In this document: piece after piece, positions 25,101-33,084 of the stretch | How the letters are laid out: every line of letters starts with the position of its first letter | How positions within the stretch are numbered: the stretch's first letter is position 1 | Assembly (NCBI GenBank): GCA_016930895.1 | Contig: JAFGFV010000202.1 | Location: 1-46,270, forward strand | DNA: 46,270 bases | Origin: Spirochaetales bacterium | GTDB lineage: Bacteria; Spirochaetota; Spirochaetia; SZUA-6; DRHE01 | Reading direction: 5' to 3' | Translations under genes and position numbers: made by a program | The notes under the pieces: generated by a model | The model's database searches: none | Told to the model about the DNA's origin: nothing | What the model saw: only the letters and a program-made list of their open reading frames with translations

Positions 25101-25239
25101 AGGGGCCCCGCCCATGGACAAGCGGGAGACCGTGATCAAGCTGGCGCACCTGGGCTGGTCCCCCGTGGAGATTGCCCGGACCACCAAGCTGAGCCGGGGA
25201 GAGGTCGAGCTGATCCTCGAGCTGGCGCCCAAGGCGTAG
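22192..25239 (+). CDS. SpiroCoCo-type giant coiled-coil membrane-anchored protein
   Basis: The 1015-residue product has an N-terminal membrane segment (residues 4-21, SFGNLLAIFIVLIILIIY), then about 930 residues of nearly continuous heptad-rich coiled coil, and a C-terminal 40-residue module from MDKRETVIKLAHLG to SRGEVELILELA that looks like a small helix-turn-helix. This layout fits the spirochaete SpiroCoCo family, named for a coiled-coil protein of Treponema. A role in cell-shape or periplasmic/cytoplasmic architecture is plausible but unproven. The ATG at 22192 follows a strong ribosome-binding site. Confidence 0.85.
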   Translation: MNFSFGNLLAIFIVLIILIIYRQLDRNNRSLEKVKKYSDKIKDDIGALVEQKTAAMKDLAIELEVNLKTGKEVLRRVRDSEEALAQRAKGIDEVRVRLDGYDKTLEELVSMTARVEDNLKRVQSESLFVDKVGRRIAVASEGLERIEQGIGKVEERFRKENLEQLAAVREEVFRDSEQRVASLAEVVSGSEQRIKDYGTYVTRLEARGQELERQVMERLTKGCEQVEVEAKSRRAATLNQFVASLNKLLGDADSRSKVLKKNLVESVAEIEGRLVEHQKRLEEAVKRGESLEGKIFAGLKEQIAKDAAAVRQSSEALHQKLEESKTLRGETAEQMRLLQQETARVQKESLENVEKAAAELEVAALAQVEKQLEGFEKQIDYRFQKLEAAGGDIEALEKNLRELADSTAARVREEFAEFTRSFAEDRSAERARVEEELGAIRGSMGELEDELTGLKAKAYENVSAQLQVFEDEFFKDLRERNQAIEARLRDWQSELENKLEQVRAAEVRERASLEKRFSQEIEKELEAVKHSSFEQLNGLGSRVAAFEGVIDERLGESEARAEELTRSVTLQIERSRQELDIAYQKQLDGLKDTVNQRVQQITREAEDRLKGIESALGSSKEEIMNVSERITELQRNLAERSEGALEQLQKELDGFDQEFSRRTAEFQSQLETRLQEFRGALSDMKDRAESTQGALLARMEEGSKVLSMTLADLDKRVKSFVAQTKIFERADDLKVSLEGRIEDMKRDMEKLQSQRKEMEALETRIAGMRKSADEVGGKLGKLLSERARLDDMDSDFKKLLAISKELDHRIETVYSSQDAVQEIQAKIRQLAELEKATEGRFERLEKKKAIVEATTAGVDKSFEQLGVLEKDLGSLGQEVKRAGGLLETLKTQTDALVGNQEKATYVSQKILELDGILGDLEQRMQKLETAREWLAKTETRFEHIGKQAQEQVRLLESILKAESKQSKLGEGAPPMDKRETVIKLAHLGWSPVEIARTTKLSRGEVELILELAPKA

Positions 25240-25248
25240 GAGCCCCAG

Positions 25249-25287
25249 GCCCCCCGGCTGAGGTCCTGGCGGCCGCCACCGGGGGGC
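25249..25287 (+). terminator. GC-rich hairpin after the coiled-coil gene
   Basis: GCCCCCCGG (25249-25257) and CCGGGGGGC (25279-25287) form a perfect 9-bp stem with a 21-nt loop, 10 nt after the stop codon. It is followed by AAAAAA, not a T run, so it is not a canonical intrinsic terminator. It could assist Rho or protect the 3' end. Confidence 0.4.
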
Positions 25288-25295
25288 AAAAAAGC

Positions 25296-25325
25296 TTGAC
25301 GGCCGTCAAACCACCTTATTATCTT
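25296..25325 (+). promoter_or_regulatory. grpE-dnaK-dnaJ promoter with perfect palindrome
   Basis: TTGACG (25296-25301) with TATTAT (25317-25322, spacer 15) or TATCTT (25320-25325, spacer 18) forms the promoter. The -35 box is the left half of a perfect 14-bp palindrome, TTGACGGCCGTCAA (25296-25309). No CIRCE element (TTAGCACTC-N9-GAGTGCTAA) is present and no hrcA precedes grpE. The palindrome is a candidate operator for heat-shock control. Confidence 0.6.
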
Positions 25326-25452
25326 TTGCTGGAAACACATGCTCCATCTGCGGTGCCGGGTTCGCTCTGAGCAGGCCGTTTGCGGGTGGATGGGGCAACG
25401 GAAGACTCGGCTCCGGAAGAACGAGAATCAGCGTAAGAGAGAACCAAGAGGG

Positions 25453-26073
25453 ATGTCAGACGGCGAACCAAAGTCCCGCGACCCGCGGGAGGCAAAACAC
25501 CGGCAGCAGGCTGCCGTCGGCTCGCCGGCGGACCAGGGCGCAGTCCCCGAGAACGAGCAGCTGCAGCAGGTCAGGGAGCTGGAGAACAGGAACGCGGAGC
25601 TGGAGTCGGAAAACAGCTCGCTCAAGGACGAGCTTCTGCGCAAGGCGGCAGACTTCGAGAACTTCCGCAAGCGGATGTTCCGGGACAAGGAAGAAGCCAT
25701 CAAGTACGCCAATGCAGACCTGCTGAATGACGTCCTTCCGATCATCGACGACTTCGAGCGGGCCATTCAGTCCGCCGGGGAATCCAAGGACTTCGAGGCC
25801 TTTCACGCCGGCGTCTCGCTGATCGAGCGGCAGCTGGTGAGCGTTCTGGAGCGTAATTGGGGCCTGAAGCGTTTTTCGGCCAGCGGGGAGCTGTTCGACC
25901 CGGAGCGGCACGAGGCCATCGCGGCCGAGGAGAGCCAATCGCACGAAGATGCGGTAGTGCTGGAGGAATACCTGAAAGGGTACACCCTCCACGACAGGGT
26001 GCTCAGGCCGGCCAAGGTCAAGGTAGCCAAACCCGTGAGTCCCAAACAGACGGGCGACAACAACAGTGTGTGA
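25453..26073 (+). CDS. grpE: Nucleotide exchange factor GrpE
   Basis: GrpE releases ADP from DnaK. The 206-residue product has an N-terminal long helix (ELENRNAELESENSSLKDEL), the conserved KAADFENFRKRMFRDKEEA and the beta domain with LFDPERHEAI and LEEYLKGYTLHDRVLRPAKV. The start is uncertain: ATG 25453 gives a usual GrpE N-terminus but GAGGG abuts it almost directly, while in-frame ATGs at 25390 and 25339 would add 21 or 38 basic residues. ATG 25339 lies 16 nt from the -10 box, which would fit the short-leader pattern seen elsewhere. It heads a grpE-dnaK-dnaJ operon. Confidence 0.93.
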   Translation: MSDGEPKSRDPREAKHRQQAAVGSPADQGAVPENEQLQQVRELENRNAELESENSSLKDELLRKAADFENFRKRMFRDKEEAIKYANADLLNDVLPIIDDFERAIQSAGESKDFEAFHAGVSLIERQLVSVLERNWGLKRFSASGELFDPERHEAIAAEESQSHEDAVVLEEYLKGYTLHDRVLRPAKVKVAKPVSPKQTGDNNSV

Positions 26074-26119
26074 GCGGTAGAGAGACTGCGCAGCGAAGCG
26101 AAGGAAGAAGGAGCAAGCA

Positions 26120-28105
26120 ATGGGCAAGATAATCGGAATCGACCTCGGAACCACCAACTCGTGCGTCGCCGTCATGGAAGGGGGCGAACCGGTTGTCATC
26201 CAGAACTCCGAGGGCCAGCGCACTACCCCGTCCATCGTAGCTTTCACTTCCAAGGGAGAGCGTCTGGTTGGGCAGCCGGCCAAGAACCAGATGATCACCA
26301 ACCCCGAGAACACCATCTACTCGATCAAGCGCTTCATGGGCCGTCGTCACCGCGAAGTCCCCGAAGAGATCAAGATGGTCCCCTACACTGTGGAAGACGC
26401 AGGCAACGACGTGCGGATCTTGATCCAGGACAAACGTTACAGCCCTCCGGAGATTTCGGCGGCCATCCTGCAGAAGATGAGAAAGACCGCCGAGGACTAT
26501 CTGGGGGAGACGGTCACCGAGGCCGTGGTCACCGTGCCCGCCTACTTCAACGACGCCCAGCGCCAGGCTACCAAGGACGCCGGCAGGATATCGGGGCTCG
26601 ACGTCAAGCGGATCGTCAACGAGCCCACGGCCGCGGCTCTGGCCTACGGTCTGGACAAGGGCGACCGGGAACAGCGCATCGCGGTGTATGACCTGGGGGG
26701 CGGCACGTTCGACATCTCCATCCTGGAGTTGGGGGAGGGAGTCTTCGAGGTCAAGTCCACCAACGGTGACACTCACCTTGGGGGTGACAACTTCGACCAT
26801 CGGATCATCGACTGGCTGGTGAGCAACTTCAAGAAGGACTACGGCATCGACCTGTCCCAGGACAGGATGGCGCTCCAGCGGCTGCGCGATGCCGCCGAGA
26901 AGGCCAAGATCGAGCTGTCCAGCACTCAGACCACCGACATCAATCTGCCTTTCATTACCGCCGACGCCTCCGGGCCCAAGCACCTGCAGTACACCCTGAA
27001 CCGGGCCAAGTTCGAGCAGATGATCGAAGACTTGCTGGAGCGGACCACGGGCCCCTGCCGCCAGGCGTTGTCGGACGCCGCCATGAAGCCGGCGGACATC
27101 GACGAGGTAATCCTGGTAGGCGGCTCGACCCGGATTCCCGCTGTGCAGAAGCTCGTCAAGGAGCTCTTCGAGAAGGAACCTCACAAGGGGGTGAACCCCG
27201 ACGAGGTCGTGGCGGTTGGGGCCGCCATTCAGGGCGGGATCCTCGGAGGCGACGTCAAGAATGTCCTGCTCCTGGACGTGACCCCTCTGTCCCTCGGCAT
27301 CGAGACCTTAGGCGGGGTGTTCACGAGGCTCATCGAGCGCAATACCACGATCCCGACGCGCAAGAGTCAGATCTTTTCTACGGCGGCCGACAACCAGACC
27401 GCGGTGTCGATCCACGTGCTGCAGGGCGAGCGGGAGATGGCGACGCAGAACCGGACCTTGGGCCGGTTTGATCTGGTGGGGATTCCTCCCGCGCCGCGAG
27501 GAGTCCCGCAGATCGAGGTGACCTTTGATATCGACGCCAACGGCATCGTCCATGTCTCCGCCAAGGACCTGGGTACGGGCAAGGAACAGAAGATCCGCAT
27601 CGAGTCTTCCTCCGGTCTCTCGGAAGAGGAGATCAAGAAGATGGTCAAGGAAGCCGAGGTCCACGCCCAGGAAGACAAGGCGGAACGGGAGCGGGCCGAG
27701 GCCCGCAACGAGGCGGACAACCTGATCTACACCACCGAGAAGTCCCTCAAGGACTACGGGGACAAGATCAGCGAGACCGACCGGAGCAACATCAACAACG
27801 CCATAGCCGACCTCAGGAAGTCTCTCGAGGGAAATGACACCGAGGACATGAAGGCCAAGGTCGAGGTTCTGAAGCAGGCGGCCTACCGGTTGGCCGAAGA
27901 GGTCTACAAGAGCGCCTCCGCCCAGAGCGGCGCGCAGGGCGGCGGTGGGCCAAGCGAAGCCGGGGGCCACAGCGAGGGGCCCGGTGCGGGGCCCTCCGGG
28001 GAGGCCGGCAGCGCCGCCGGGCAGGCCGGCGGGTCCGCCGGCGCGGAGACGGTGGAGGACGCTGACTACGAGGTCGTGGACGACGAGGAAGGGAACAAAG
28101 GCTGA
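26120..28105 (+). CDS. dnaK: Chaperone DnaK (Hsp70)
   Basis: DnaK is the ATP-dependent Hsp70 chaperone. The 661-residue product has the ATPase domain ([50 protein letters not shown]), the [11 protein letters not shown] linker region, the substrate-binding domain, a lid, and a Gly/Ser-rich tail ending [10 protein letters not shown]. That length is slightly above the usual 610-640 because of the Gly-rich tail. ATG 26120 follows AAGGAG and lies 46 nt after grpE. Confidence 0.97.
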   Translation: MGKIIGIDLGTTNSCVAVMEGGEPVVIQNSEGQRTTPSIVAFTSKGERLVGQPAKNQMITNPENTIYSIKRFMGRRHREVPEEIKMVPYTVEDAGNDVRILIQDKRYSPPEISAAILQKMRKTAEDYLGETVTEAVVTVPAYFNDAQRQATKDAGRISGLDVKRIVNEPTAAALAYGLDKGDREQRIAVYDLGGGTFDISILELGEGVFEVKSTNGDTHLGGDNFDHRIIDWLVSNFKKDYGIDLSQDRMALQRLRDAAEKAKIELSSTQTTDINLPFITADASGPKHLQYTLNRAKFEQMIEDLLERTTGPCRQALSDAAMKPADIDEVILVGGSTRIPAVQKLVKELFEKEPHKGVNPDEVVAVGAAIQGGILGGDVKNVLLLDVTPLSLGIETLGGVFTRLIERNTTIPTRKSQIFSTAADNQTAVSIHVLQGEREMATQNRTLGRFDLVGIPPAPRGVPQIEVTFDIDANGIVHVSAKDLGTGKEQKIRIESSSGLSEEEIKKMVKEAEVHAQEDKAERERAEARNEADNLIYTTEKSLKDYGDKISETDRSNINNAIADLRKSLEGNDTEDMKAKVEVLKQAAYRLAEEVYKSASAQSGAQGGGGPSEAGGHSEGPGAGPSGEAGSAAGQAGGSAGAETVEDADYEVVDDEEGNKG

Positions 28106-28147
28106 GGTTGGAGCGGGTCAGGCTCCCCCCGGGCCGAGACGTGAAAC

Positions 28148-29296
28148 TTGGCAAAACGCGACTACTATGAAGTCCTAGGCGTGGGCCGGGGGGCTTCCAA
28201 AGACGAGATCAAGAAGGCGTACCGCCGATTGGCCGTCCAGCACCATCCCGACCGTAACCCTGGAGACAAGGAAGCGGAGGAGAAGTTCAAGGAGGCCACG
28301 GAGGCCTACGAGGTCCTGGCCGACGACAGAAAGCGCCAGGCGTACGATCAGTTCGGCTTTTCCGGTCTGGAAGGGATGGGCCTCGGGGGCCATGACTTCT
28401 CGTCGGTCTTCCGGGACTTCGAGGACATCTTCGACGGTTTCAATTTCACCAGTTTCTTCGACTCCTTCTTCGGCGGCGGGGGGACCAGACGCCGCAGCCG
28501 CGGCGAGGCCCGCACTGCCCCCCGCAGGGGCGCAGACCTGCGCTACGATCTGGAGATTTCCTTCGAGGACGCGGTGTTCGGCAAGAAGGAGGAGATCTCC
28601 TTCACCCGTCATGAAACCTGCGAGGCCTGCAGCGGCACCGGAGCCGATCGCGGCAGCGGGAAGCGGGTGTGCCCCACGTGCAACGGCACCGGTCAGGTGC
28701 GGCGAAGCTCCGGCTTCTTTTCGATCGCCACCACCTGCCCGACCTGCGGCGGGGAAGGGGAGATCATCGAACGGCCCTGCAGCGAATGCGGCGGCCGGGG
28801 CCTGGTCAGCCGCACCCGCAAGCTCAAGATCACGATCCCGGCGGGTATCGAGAGCGGCAAGCGCATCGGTATCCCGGGCCAGGGCGACGGCGGGGCTAAC
28901 GGAGGCCCTCCAGGGGACCTGTACGTCTATGTCCGGGTCAGGGAGCACGAATACTACCAGCGCGAGGGCAGCGACCTGTTCTGCGTGGTTCCGATTTCGA
29001 TCACCCAGGCCGCCTTGGGAGCGGAGATAGACGTCTCGACCCTGGAGGACAGCAGGAAGGTCAGGGTCAAGATTCCCGCGGGGACCCAGAACGGCAAGGT
29101 GCTCAGGCTCAAGAGCGAAGGAGTCCCGCTGCTGCATAACCCGGGACGGCGCGGCGACCTGTACATCCGGATCATGGTCGAAGTCCCTACCAAGGTTTCG
29201 GGCAAAGCCCGCAGTCTTCTCGAACAGCTGTCCTCCCTGACCGGCGAGGAGAGCAGTCCCAAGCCCGTTCGGTTGTCAGAGCTCAAGCAGCTGTAG
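28148..29296 (+). CDS. dnaJ: Chaperone DnaJ (Hsp40)
   Basis: DnaJ stimulates DnaK and delivers substrates. The 382-residue product has the J domain with HPD ([18 protein letters not shown]), a Gly/Phe-rich region, four zinc-finger repeats ([32 protein letters not shown]) and the C-terminal beta domains. The start is TTG 28148, as no ATG lies in frame before the J domain. The ribosome-binding site is weak, suggesting coupling to dnaK, which ends 42 nt earlier. A promoter for the next gene lies inside its last codons. Confidence 0.96.
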   Translation: MAKRDYYEVLGVGRGASKDEIKKAYRRLAVQHHPDRNPGDKEAEEKFKEATEAYEVLADDRKRQAYDQFGFSGLEGMGLGGHDFSSVFRDFEDIFDGFNFTSFFDSFFGGGGTRRRSRGEARTAPRRGADLRYDLEISFEDAVFGKKEEISFTRHETCEACSGTGADRGSGKRVCPTCNGTGQVRRSSGFFSIATTCPTCGGEGEIIERPCSECGGRGLVSRTRKLKITIPAGIESGKRIGIPGQGDGGANGGPPGDLYVYVRVREHEYYQREGSDLFCVVPISITQAALGAEIDVSTLEDSRKVRVKIPAGTQNGKVLRLKSEGVPLLHNPGRRGDLYIRIMVEVPTKVSGKARSLLEQLSSLTGEESSPKPVRLSELKQL

Positions 29297-29302
29297 TACA
29301 AT
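29273..29302 (+). promoter_or_regulatory. Promoter within the dnaJ end driving the histidine kinase gene
   Basis: TTGTCA (29273-29278), an 18-nt spacer and TACAAT (29297-29302) precede the ATG at 29317 by 14 nt. The mRNA leader would be about 8 nt, with no ribosome-binding site visible (CAAGTTCCCAATCC). The -35 box lies within dnaJ codons. Confidence 0.6.
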
Positions 29303-29316
29303 CAAGTTCCCAATCC

Positions 29317-30717
29317 ATGGCTGCTCTGCTGGGTCCAGCGCGAGCCGCCGCGGCAGGTCTGGCTGCCTTTCTGGCGCTGCTCCTCGTCCTGCGCGCGCGT
29401 TCCTGTTCGAACAGGGGCGAGGCTCTCTTGTTTGCCCTAGTCCTGGGCGTGGCCCTGCTGCGGGTGCTCGTGCCGTGGCGCTCCGCACCCGCTGCCTTGC
29501 TGGGCCTGGCGCTGGTGTGGTCGGGGGGCGAACACCTGCGAGCGCTTGCTGGAAAGGACCGTAGGGCAGGGTCGTGGCTGCGGCACGTATTCAGCGGGGC
29601 CGTGGCCGTGGCGGTGTGCGCTGCGGTCCTGATGGGTTACTGGGACAGTCTTCCGGCCCGGCTGCTGTACGCTCTCGCCTTCTCGGTGCAATCCGCCTAC
29701 GCCTTGTGGGATTACGGCCGGCGGGTGCGGCAAGCCTCCAGGCTGTCGCCTCGGCAGGGTCTCCCGAGCGGCGCGGCCCTGGTGGCTTACGGGATCGTCC
29801 TGGCGGCTCTGCTGATCGCGGCGGGGCTGGAGGTCCTGCTGCCCGGGTCCACGAGGCTTTCTCTTGTAGAGGCCGGGGTTACCTTCCTATTTCTGGGCAC
29901 GGCCGGGTACATGGTCGGCGAGGAGGGTTACCTCGCGGGACCGGGTCGGGCGGGGTCTCGCGAAGCCGGGAGCGCGGCGGCCCCCGAGCTGCGCGCGGCG
30001 CGCGCCCGAATGTTGGCAACCGAGAGCTCGCTGTTCGCGCTGGATCGCCTGGTGGCCACGAGCCTGCTCTCCGCGGGCACGGCCCACGAGTTCAGAGGCA
30101 TCCTGGCAGGGATCCGGGCGAGCGGGGAGTTTGCGTTGCGGCACAGCGGCCCCGGGCCGGTCCGCCAGGCCCTGGAGCGGGTACTCGAGCACACCCTGGA
30201 GGGCGAACGGACGGTCCTGAACCATCTGGATGGGCTGGTGCGCCACGGACGGGAGGAGGCCCTCGCCCTGGACGTGCAGCGGGACCTCGGGGAGCTGTAC
30301 GAGCTGCTCAGGAGCAGCTGCAGGCGGCGGGGGGTGGAGCTGGCACTGCGCGTCGATCCGGGAGTGGTCATCCGGGTACGCCGCGGGGAGCTCGTCCAGG
30401 TGCTCCTGAACCTCGCCCGGAACTCCCTCGAGAGCCTGGAGGTCCATCGAGACGGGACCGCCGTTCCTCGGCTCACCGTGACGGCCCTCCGGCGGGAGCG
30501 GGAGGCCCTGCTCGAGGTCGCCGACAGCGGGCCGGGGGTCGACATCGCCCACGTGGAACGCCTGTTCGAGCCCGGAGGGTCGGAGGGCGGATCGAGGGGG
30601 TTGGGCCTGTACCTCTCGCGGCTGATCGTGGAGCACAACGGCGGGACCCTGGAGTACGTCCCGGTCGAGCGGGGCGGGTGTTTTCGGATCAGCCTTCCAC
30701 TGGAGGCGGAAGCCTGA
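29317..30717 (+). CDS. Orphan membrane sensor histidine kinase
   Basis: The 466-residue product has about six to seven membrane segments in residues 8-210, then a kinase core. The H box is GTAHEFRGILAGI with H257, the N box is LLNLARNSLESL, G1 is VADSGPGVD and G2 is SRGLGLYLSRLIVEHNGG. A phosphorelay sensor role follows from these boxes. No response regulator is encoded nearby, and the membrane domain is not one I can name. It follows dnaJ by 20 nt but has its own promoter. The link to the chaperone operon could mean stress sensing, which is inference only. Confidence 0.85.
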   Translation: MAALLGPARAAAAGLAAFLALLLVLRARSCSNRGEALLFALVLGVALLRVLVPWRSAPAALLGLALVWSGGEHLRALAGKDRRAGSWLRHVFSGAVAVAVCAAVLMGYWDSLPARLLYALAFSVQSAYALWDYGRRVRQASRLSPRQGLPSGAALVAYGIVLAALLIAAGLEVLLPGSTRLSLVEAGVTFLFLGTAGYMVGEEGYLAGPGRAGSREAGSAAAPELRAARARMLATESSLFALDRLVATSLLSAGTAHEFRGILAGIRASGEFALRHSGPGPVRQALERVLEHTLEGERTVLNHLDGLVRHGREEALALDVQRDLGELYELLRSSCRRRGVELALRVDPGVVIRVRRGELVQVLLNLARNSLESLEVHRDGTAVPRLTVTALRREREALLEVADSGPGVDIAHVERLFEPGGSEGGSRGLGLYLSRLIVEHNGGTLEYVPVERGGCFRISLPLEAEA

Positions 30718-30722
30718 GGGTA

Positions 30723-30728
30723 TACAAT
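30723..30728 (+). promoter_or_regulatory. Possible -10 box before butyrate kinase
   Basis: TACAAT (within GGTATACAATAG) lies right after the histidine kinase stop and 26 nt before the GTG of the kinase gene at 30755. No convincing -35 box stands 16-19 nt upstream. GGAGGC at 30742-30747 is the ribosome-binding site. Confidence 0.3.
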
Positions 30729-30754
30729 AGTACTGGAGAGCGGAGGCTCGCGTC

Positions 30755-31858
30755 GTGCAGATACTGGTGATCAATCCAGGCTCCACTTCCACCAAGGTAG
30801 CGGTGTACGACCGGCAATCGGAGCTCTTCAGGGTGGCCGTGACGCACGACGTGCGAGAGCTGGCCCGCTTTCCGCGGGTGGCGGACCAGCTCCCGTTTCG
30901 GGTGCAGGTGGTGTTGCAGGCGCTGCGCGCCCGCTCGGAGTACCGCCCGGATGAGATCCGGGCGGTGGTGGGCCGCGGTGGCCTGCTGCACCCCCTGGAG
31001 GGTGGGGTGTACGCGGTCAACGAGGCCATGAAGGCGGACCTCCGAGCCGCGCGCTACGGCAGCCACGCCTCCAACCTGGGGGGGCTGATCGCCGATTCCC
31101 TGGCCAGGGAGCTGGGGGTCAGCGCATTTGTGGCGGACCCGGTCGTAGTGGATGAGCTCGAACCCCTGGCGCGGTACACCGGCCTGCCCGAGATCTCCCG
31201 CAAGTCGATCTTCCACGCCCTGAACCAGCGGGCCACGGCCAAGCGGGCGGCGCAGGAGTTGGGCAAGCGGTACGACCGCTGCACCCTCATTGTCGCTCAC
31301 CTCGGCGGCGGCACCTCGGTCGGCATCCACGTGAACGGCCGGGTGGTGGACGTGAACAACGCTTTGGACGGGGACGGGCCCTTCTCCATCGAACGCGCGG
31401 GCTGCCTCCCTCCGGGGGAGTGGCTTCGCTACGTGGTCTCCCACGGGGAGGACGCGCGGCAACTGCAGCGCAAGCTTACCGGACAAGGCGGGATCGTGGC
31501 GCACCTGGGCGTCAACGATGCCCGGGAGCTGGAGGCAGCGATCGGACGGTACGAGGCTGGGCGGCCGGCGGAGGGCGGGCTGGACGGGGCCAGGTGCCTG
31601 GGGGTGCTACGGGCCCTGTGCTATCAGACCGCCAAGGAGGTCTGCTCCCTGGCGGCCGTGGCGGCCGGCCGGGTCGACGCGGTGGTCTTGACCGGGGGGC
31701 TGGCCCACATGCAGCGGGTGGTCCGGGAGATCAGCGCGCGGGTGTCATTCCTGGCTCCGGTGCTGGTCTTCCCCGGCGAGAACGAGATGGGGGCCCTGGC
31801 CGCCGCCGCCCTGGAGGTCCTGGAGGACCGGGAGACGGCCCGGGAGTACACACCCTGA
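30755..31858 (+). CDS. buk: Butyrate kinase
   Basis: Butyrate kinase converts butyryl phosphate and ADP to butyrate and ATP, in fermentation or in branched-chain acid metabolism. The 367-residue product opens with the ASKHA phosphate-binding loop (ILVINPGSTSTKVAVYD) and contains AVVGRGGLLHPLEGGVYAVN, VAHLGGGTSVGIH and VVLTGGLAHM, characteristic of Buk rather than acetate kinase. The start is GTG 30755. No phosphotransbutyrylase gene is adjacent, so the source of butyryl phosphate is not shown here. A branched-chain fatty-acid kinase is an alternative. Confidence 0.92.
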   Translation: MQILVINPGSTSTKVAVYDRQSELFRVAVTHDVRELARFPRVADQLPFRVQVVLQALRARSEYRPDEIRAVVGRGGLLHPLEGGVYAVNEAMKADLRAARYGSHASNLGGLIADSLARELGVSAFVADPVVVDELEPLARYTGLPEISRKSIFHALNQRATAKRAAQELGKRYDRCTLIVAHLGGGTSVGIHVNGRVVDVNNALDGDGPFSIERAGCLPPGEWLRYVVSHGEDARQLQRKLTGQGGIVAHLGVNDARELEAAIGRYEAGRPAEGGLDGARCLGVLRALCYQTAKEVCSLAAVAAGRVDAVVLTGGLAHMQRVVREISARVSFLAPVLVFPGENEMGALAAAALEVLEDRETAREYTP

Positions 31859-31908
31859 GGGCGGGTTTTTCTTCAATCCCCCGCCCGGGGGTGTCGAATA
31901 GTAACTAT

Positions 31909-32340
31909 ATGAAGATCACGACGATGCTCCTTGCCTTCGCTTTGAGTGCGGCGGCGGGTGTTGCCTCGCCGGCGTTCACCGTCGACCGCAACAAGGACGG
32001 CGAGCCCGACCAGTGGTACGAGCTGAACGGCACGCACATCACCCGGGTCAGCATGGACCGCAACTATGACACCGTAGTGGACTACACCGTCGAGTACGAC
32101 AGCGACGGGGGCAAGATCCGGGAAACCATGGATTTCGACTACGACGGCGTCATGGACGACTTCTACATTTTCGACTCCGGCAAGCTCGTCCGCCAGGAGA
32201 TCGACTCGAACTACGATGGGCGGATCGACGTCTGGGTCTACCTGGACGGGGTGTACATCCACCGCTACGAGATGGACACGGACTTCGACGGCCAGGTCGA
32301 CTACGTCAAGGACTATGCAGCCGAAGCCGTCGGCGATTAG
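31909..32340 (+). CDS. Secreted Asp-rich 24-residue repeat protein
   Basis: The 143-residue product has a signal peptide (MKITTMLLAFALSAAAGVAS) followed by five tandem repeats with a period of 24 residues. Each repeat opens with a calcium-loop-like motif: DRNKDG at 26, DRNYDT at 50, DFDYDG at 75, DSNYDG at 99 and DTDFDG at 123, usually followed by x-x-D and an aromatic-rich strand. The motif resembles dockerin/EF-hand-like DxNxDG calcium sites. I infer a secreted calcium-binding protein; the function is unknown. AATAGT ends 6 nt before the ATG, so the transcript may be leaderless. The gene overlaps rlmB by 26 nt. Confidence 0.8.
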   Translation: MKITTMLLAFALSAAAGVASPAFTVDRNKDGEPDQWYELNGTHITRVSMDRNYDTVVDYTVEYDSDGGKIRETMDFDYDGVMDDFYIFDSGKLVRQEIDSNYDGRIDVWVYLDGVYIHRYEMDTDFDGQVDYVKDYAAEAVGD

Positions 32341-33061
32341 CGGCCTGCGCGCCGTCGAGGAAGCCCTTCGGGCGGGCGCCGGCGGGGTGCTGTTCCTGTC
32401 CCGCAGGAACCCGCGTACCGAGTCCCTGAGCAGGCTTGCCGAGAGCGGCGGGGTCCCCGTGGTGTGGACCGACGAGCGCACGCTCGCGCGCAAGAGCGCC
32501 CGCGAAAAGACCCAGGGCGCGGTCCTGGAGGTGCGTCTGCCCACCGGTCACCGGGAGCCCGGATTGAGCGAGAGCCTCGCCGGGATCTCCAGCCCGCAGG
32601 CGCTGATCCTGCTCCTGGACGGGATCACCGACCCCCACAACCTGGGGGCCATCCTCCGCTCGGCGGACCAGCTGGCCGTGGAGCTGGTCGTCGTGACCGC
32701 CCGGAGATCGGCGCGGGAAACCGAGACCGTCTTCAGGACCTCGGCCGGGGCCAGCGCCTACGTCTCCCTGGTCACCGTGGCCAACCTCTCGCAGGCAGCG
32801 GAGCTGGCCAAGAGGCAAGAGTTCTGGGTGTACGGCGCCGACGTCGGCGGTCAGAGGATGGACCAGCTGGATCTGCGGGGCAGGGTCGCCCTGGTCCTGG
32901 GCAGCGAGGGGGCCGGGCTGCACCGGCTCGTGCGGGAACGGTGCGACCAGCTGGTGCGCATCCCTTCGGCCGGGCACGTGGATTCCTTCAACGTGTCCGT
33001 GGCTGCCGGGATCCTGATGTTCGAGGTTCGCCGGCAGCAGGGGTTCCCGTCGCTGCGCTGA
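32315..33061 (+). CDS. rlmB: TrmH/SpoU-family rRNA 2'-O-methyltransferase, RlmB-like
   Basis: The 248-residue product has a small N-terminal substrate-binding domain (SGLRAVEEALRAG...) and the SPOUT fold with the three TrmH motifs: DGITDPHNLGAILRSA, VLGSEGAGL and IPSAGHVDSFNVSVAAGIL. The N-domain favours RlmB (Gm2251 of 23S rRNA) over tRNA methyltransferases, but other SpoU targets remain possible. I chose ATG 32315 because it begins MQPKPSAISGLRAVEEAL; it lies within the end of the repeat-protein gene in another frame. Confidence 0.85.
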   Translation: MQPKPSAISGLRAVEEALRAGAGGVLFLSRRNPRTESLSRLAESGGVPVVWTDERTLARKSAREKTQGAVLEVRLPTGHREPGLSESLAGISSPQALILLLDGITDPHNLGAILRSADQLAVELVVVTARRSARETETVFRTSAGASAYVSLVTVANLSQAAELAKRQEFWVYGADVGGQRMDQLDLRGRVALVLGSEGAGLHRLVRERCDQLVRIPSAGHVDSFNVSVAAGILMFEVRRQQGFPSLR

Positions 33062-33078
33062 GCCGTCGCTGCGCTGAG
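33047..33078. repeat. 16-bp tandem duplication at the rlmB stop
   Basis: CCGTCGCTGCGCTGAG occurs twice in perfect tandem (33047-33062 and 33063-33078). The first copy contains the rlmB stop codon. The second copy's GCTGAG pairs with CTCAGC at 33083-33088, making a short hairpin between the convergent genes. It looks like a recent slippage duplication. Confidence 0.8.
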
Positions 33079-33084
33079 GGCCGC

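Noticed and set aside
25288..25293. Minus-strand intrinsic terminator formed by the A run after the 25249-25287 hairpin
   Set aside because: On the minus strand the T run would precede the hairpin, the wrong order, and no minus-strand gene ends there.
25240..25452. CIRCE element or hrcA gene upstream of grpE
   Set aside because: No TTAGCACTC/GAGTGCTAA pair is present and the preceding gene is the coiled-coil protein.
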